From an uncultured Prevotella sp. (GTDB taxonomy: Bacteria; Bacteroidota; Bacteroidia; Bacteroidales; Bacteroidaceae): DNA of 5,895 nt. The DNA is taken from positions 1 through 5,895 of the forward strand of contig CAMBBY010000103.1 in assembly GCA_945863825.1 (NCBI GenBank), given 5' to 3'. Of the stretch, positions 5,749 through 5,895 are shown piece by piece; within the stretch, counting starts at the first letter, position 1, and each line of letters starts with the position of its first letter. Made by a program: the position numbers and the translations under genes. The notes beneath the pieces are model-generated. The model saw only the letters and a program-made list of their open reading frames with translations. It did no database searches and was not told the DNA's origin.

Positions 5749-5764
5749 ATGTGTGCGCACACAT
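5749..5764. promoter_or_regulatory. Perfect 16-bp palindrome ATGTGTGCGCACACAT
   Basis: This is a self-complementary sequence 4 bp from the FNR-like site, with TGTG and CACA arms. As RNA it would make a poor hairpin with no proper loop, so DNA binding by a dimer is the more natural reading. It lies about 100 bp upstream of the predicted RNA start. Confidence 0.4.
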
Positions 5765-5782
5765 CAAGTATTTAGCTCAAAA

Positions 5783-5796
5783 TTGACCTGTGTCAA
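5783..5796. promoter_or_regulatory. Second operator-like site TTGAC-N4-GTCAA
   Basis: TTGAC (5783-5787) and GTCAA (5792-5796) form a 5-4-5 inverted repeat of the same 14-bp size as TTGAT-N4-ATCAA. The two centres are 52 bp apart, close to five turns of B-DNA. The similarity suggests a second, weaker site for the same regulator. Confidence 0.35.
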
Positions 5797-5852
5797 GCAA
5801 TGAGACGATTGTAGTTGAAAGCGGCTTCTTTCCTTTATACATTATTATATAT

Positions 5853-5895
5853 CTGTCTCTTATACACATCTCCGAGCCCACGAGACTAAGGCGAA
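5853..5895 (+). other. Nextera i7-side library adapter (artefact)
   Basis: CTGTCTCTTATACACATCT (5853-5871) is the reverse-complement Tn5 mosaic end. CCGAGCCCACGAGAC (5872-5886) is the Nextera read-2 adapter. TAAGGCGA (5887-5894) matches the i7 index N701, and one base of the P7 segment follows. Genomic sequence ends at 5852. Confidence 0.98.

Noticed and set aside
5777..5852. Minus-strand open tail entering from the contig end (ending ...SLLDTGQF, stop at 5777-5779)
   Set aside because: Only about 24 codons are present, with no recognisable motif, and they overlap the operator-like site at 5783-5796. It could be the end of an upstream gene, but this cannot be supported.

Overview
The window is a 5.9 kb assembled contig, most likely from a Bacteroidales bacterium of the Prevotella/Segatella type. 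The evidence for this is the long IspG with an insertion domain, the RpoN sequence, start codons preceded by A/T-rich leaders without Shine-Dalgarno motifs, and two upstream regions matching the Bacteroidetes promoter pattern TTTG-N19-21-TAnnTTTG. The assignment rests on sequence character read by eye, not on a search. Bases 1-46 and 5853-5895 are not genomic: they are untrimmed Nextera (Tn5) library adapters with i5 and i7 index sequences, so both ends of the biological sequence are assembly breaks.

All genes lie on the minus strand and read right to left: a 214-residue uncharacterised protein (5204-4560), rpoN for sigma-54 (4480-2951), a PAP2-like membrane protein with degenerate active-site motifs (2907-2299), purE (2231-1725) and the first 543 codons of ispG (1676-47, cut off by the contig end). 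Gaps are 79, 43, 67 and 48 bp. A recognisable promoter is seen only before the first gene, and a strong 10-bp-stem hairpin sits between purE and ispG. The set joins a transcription factor, a membrane protein, a purine enzyme and an isoprenoid enzyme, so it looks like a co-oriented housekeeping cluster rather than one pathway.

The part that protein-coding annotation leaves unexplained is 5205-5852. It contains a complete-looking minus-strand transcription unit without a substantial ORF. Palindromic operator-like sites (5731-5796) come first, then a Bacteroidetes-type promoter (5663-5694), then a leader of about 170 nt almost free of C in the RNA. After that comes a compact folded domain (5359-5484) with a 9-bp closing stem around two hairpins, followed one base later by a strong terminator hairpin capped by a GUGA tetraloop (5320-5357). 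The promoter of the 214-residue gene follows. I read this as a candidate small structured RNA of about 350 nt, possibly under a Crp/Fnr-type regulator. It is the most interesting item in the window. I do not recognise it as tmRNA, RNase P RNA, 6S RNA or SRP RNA.
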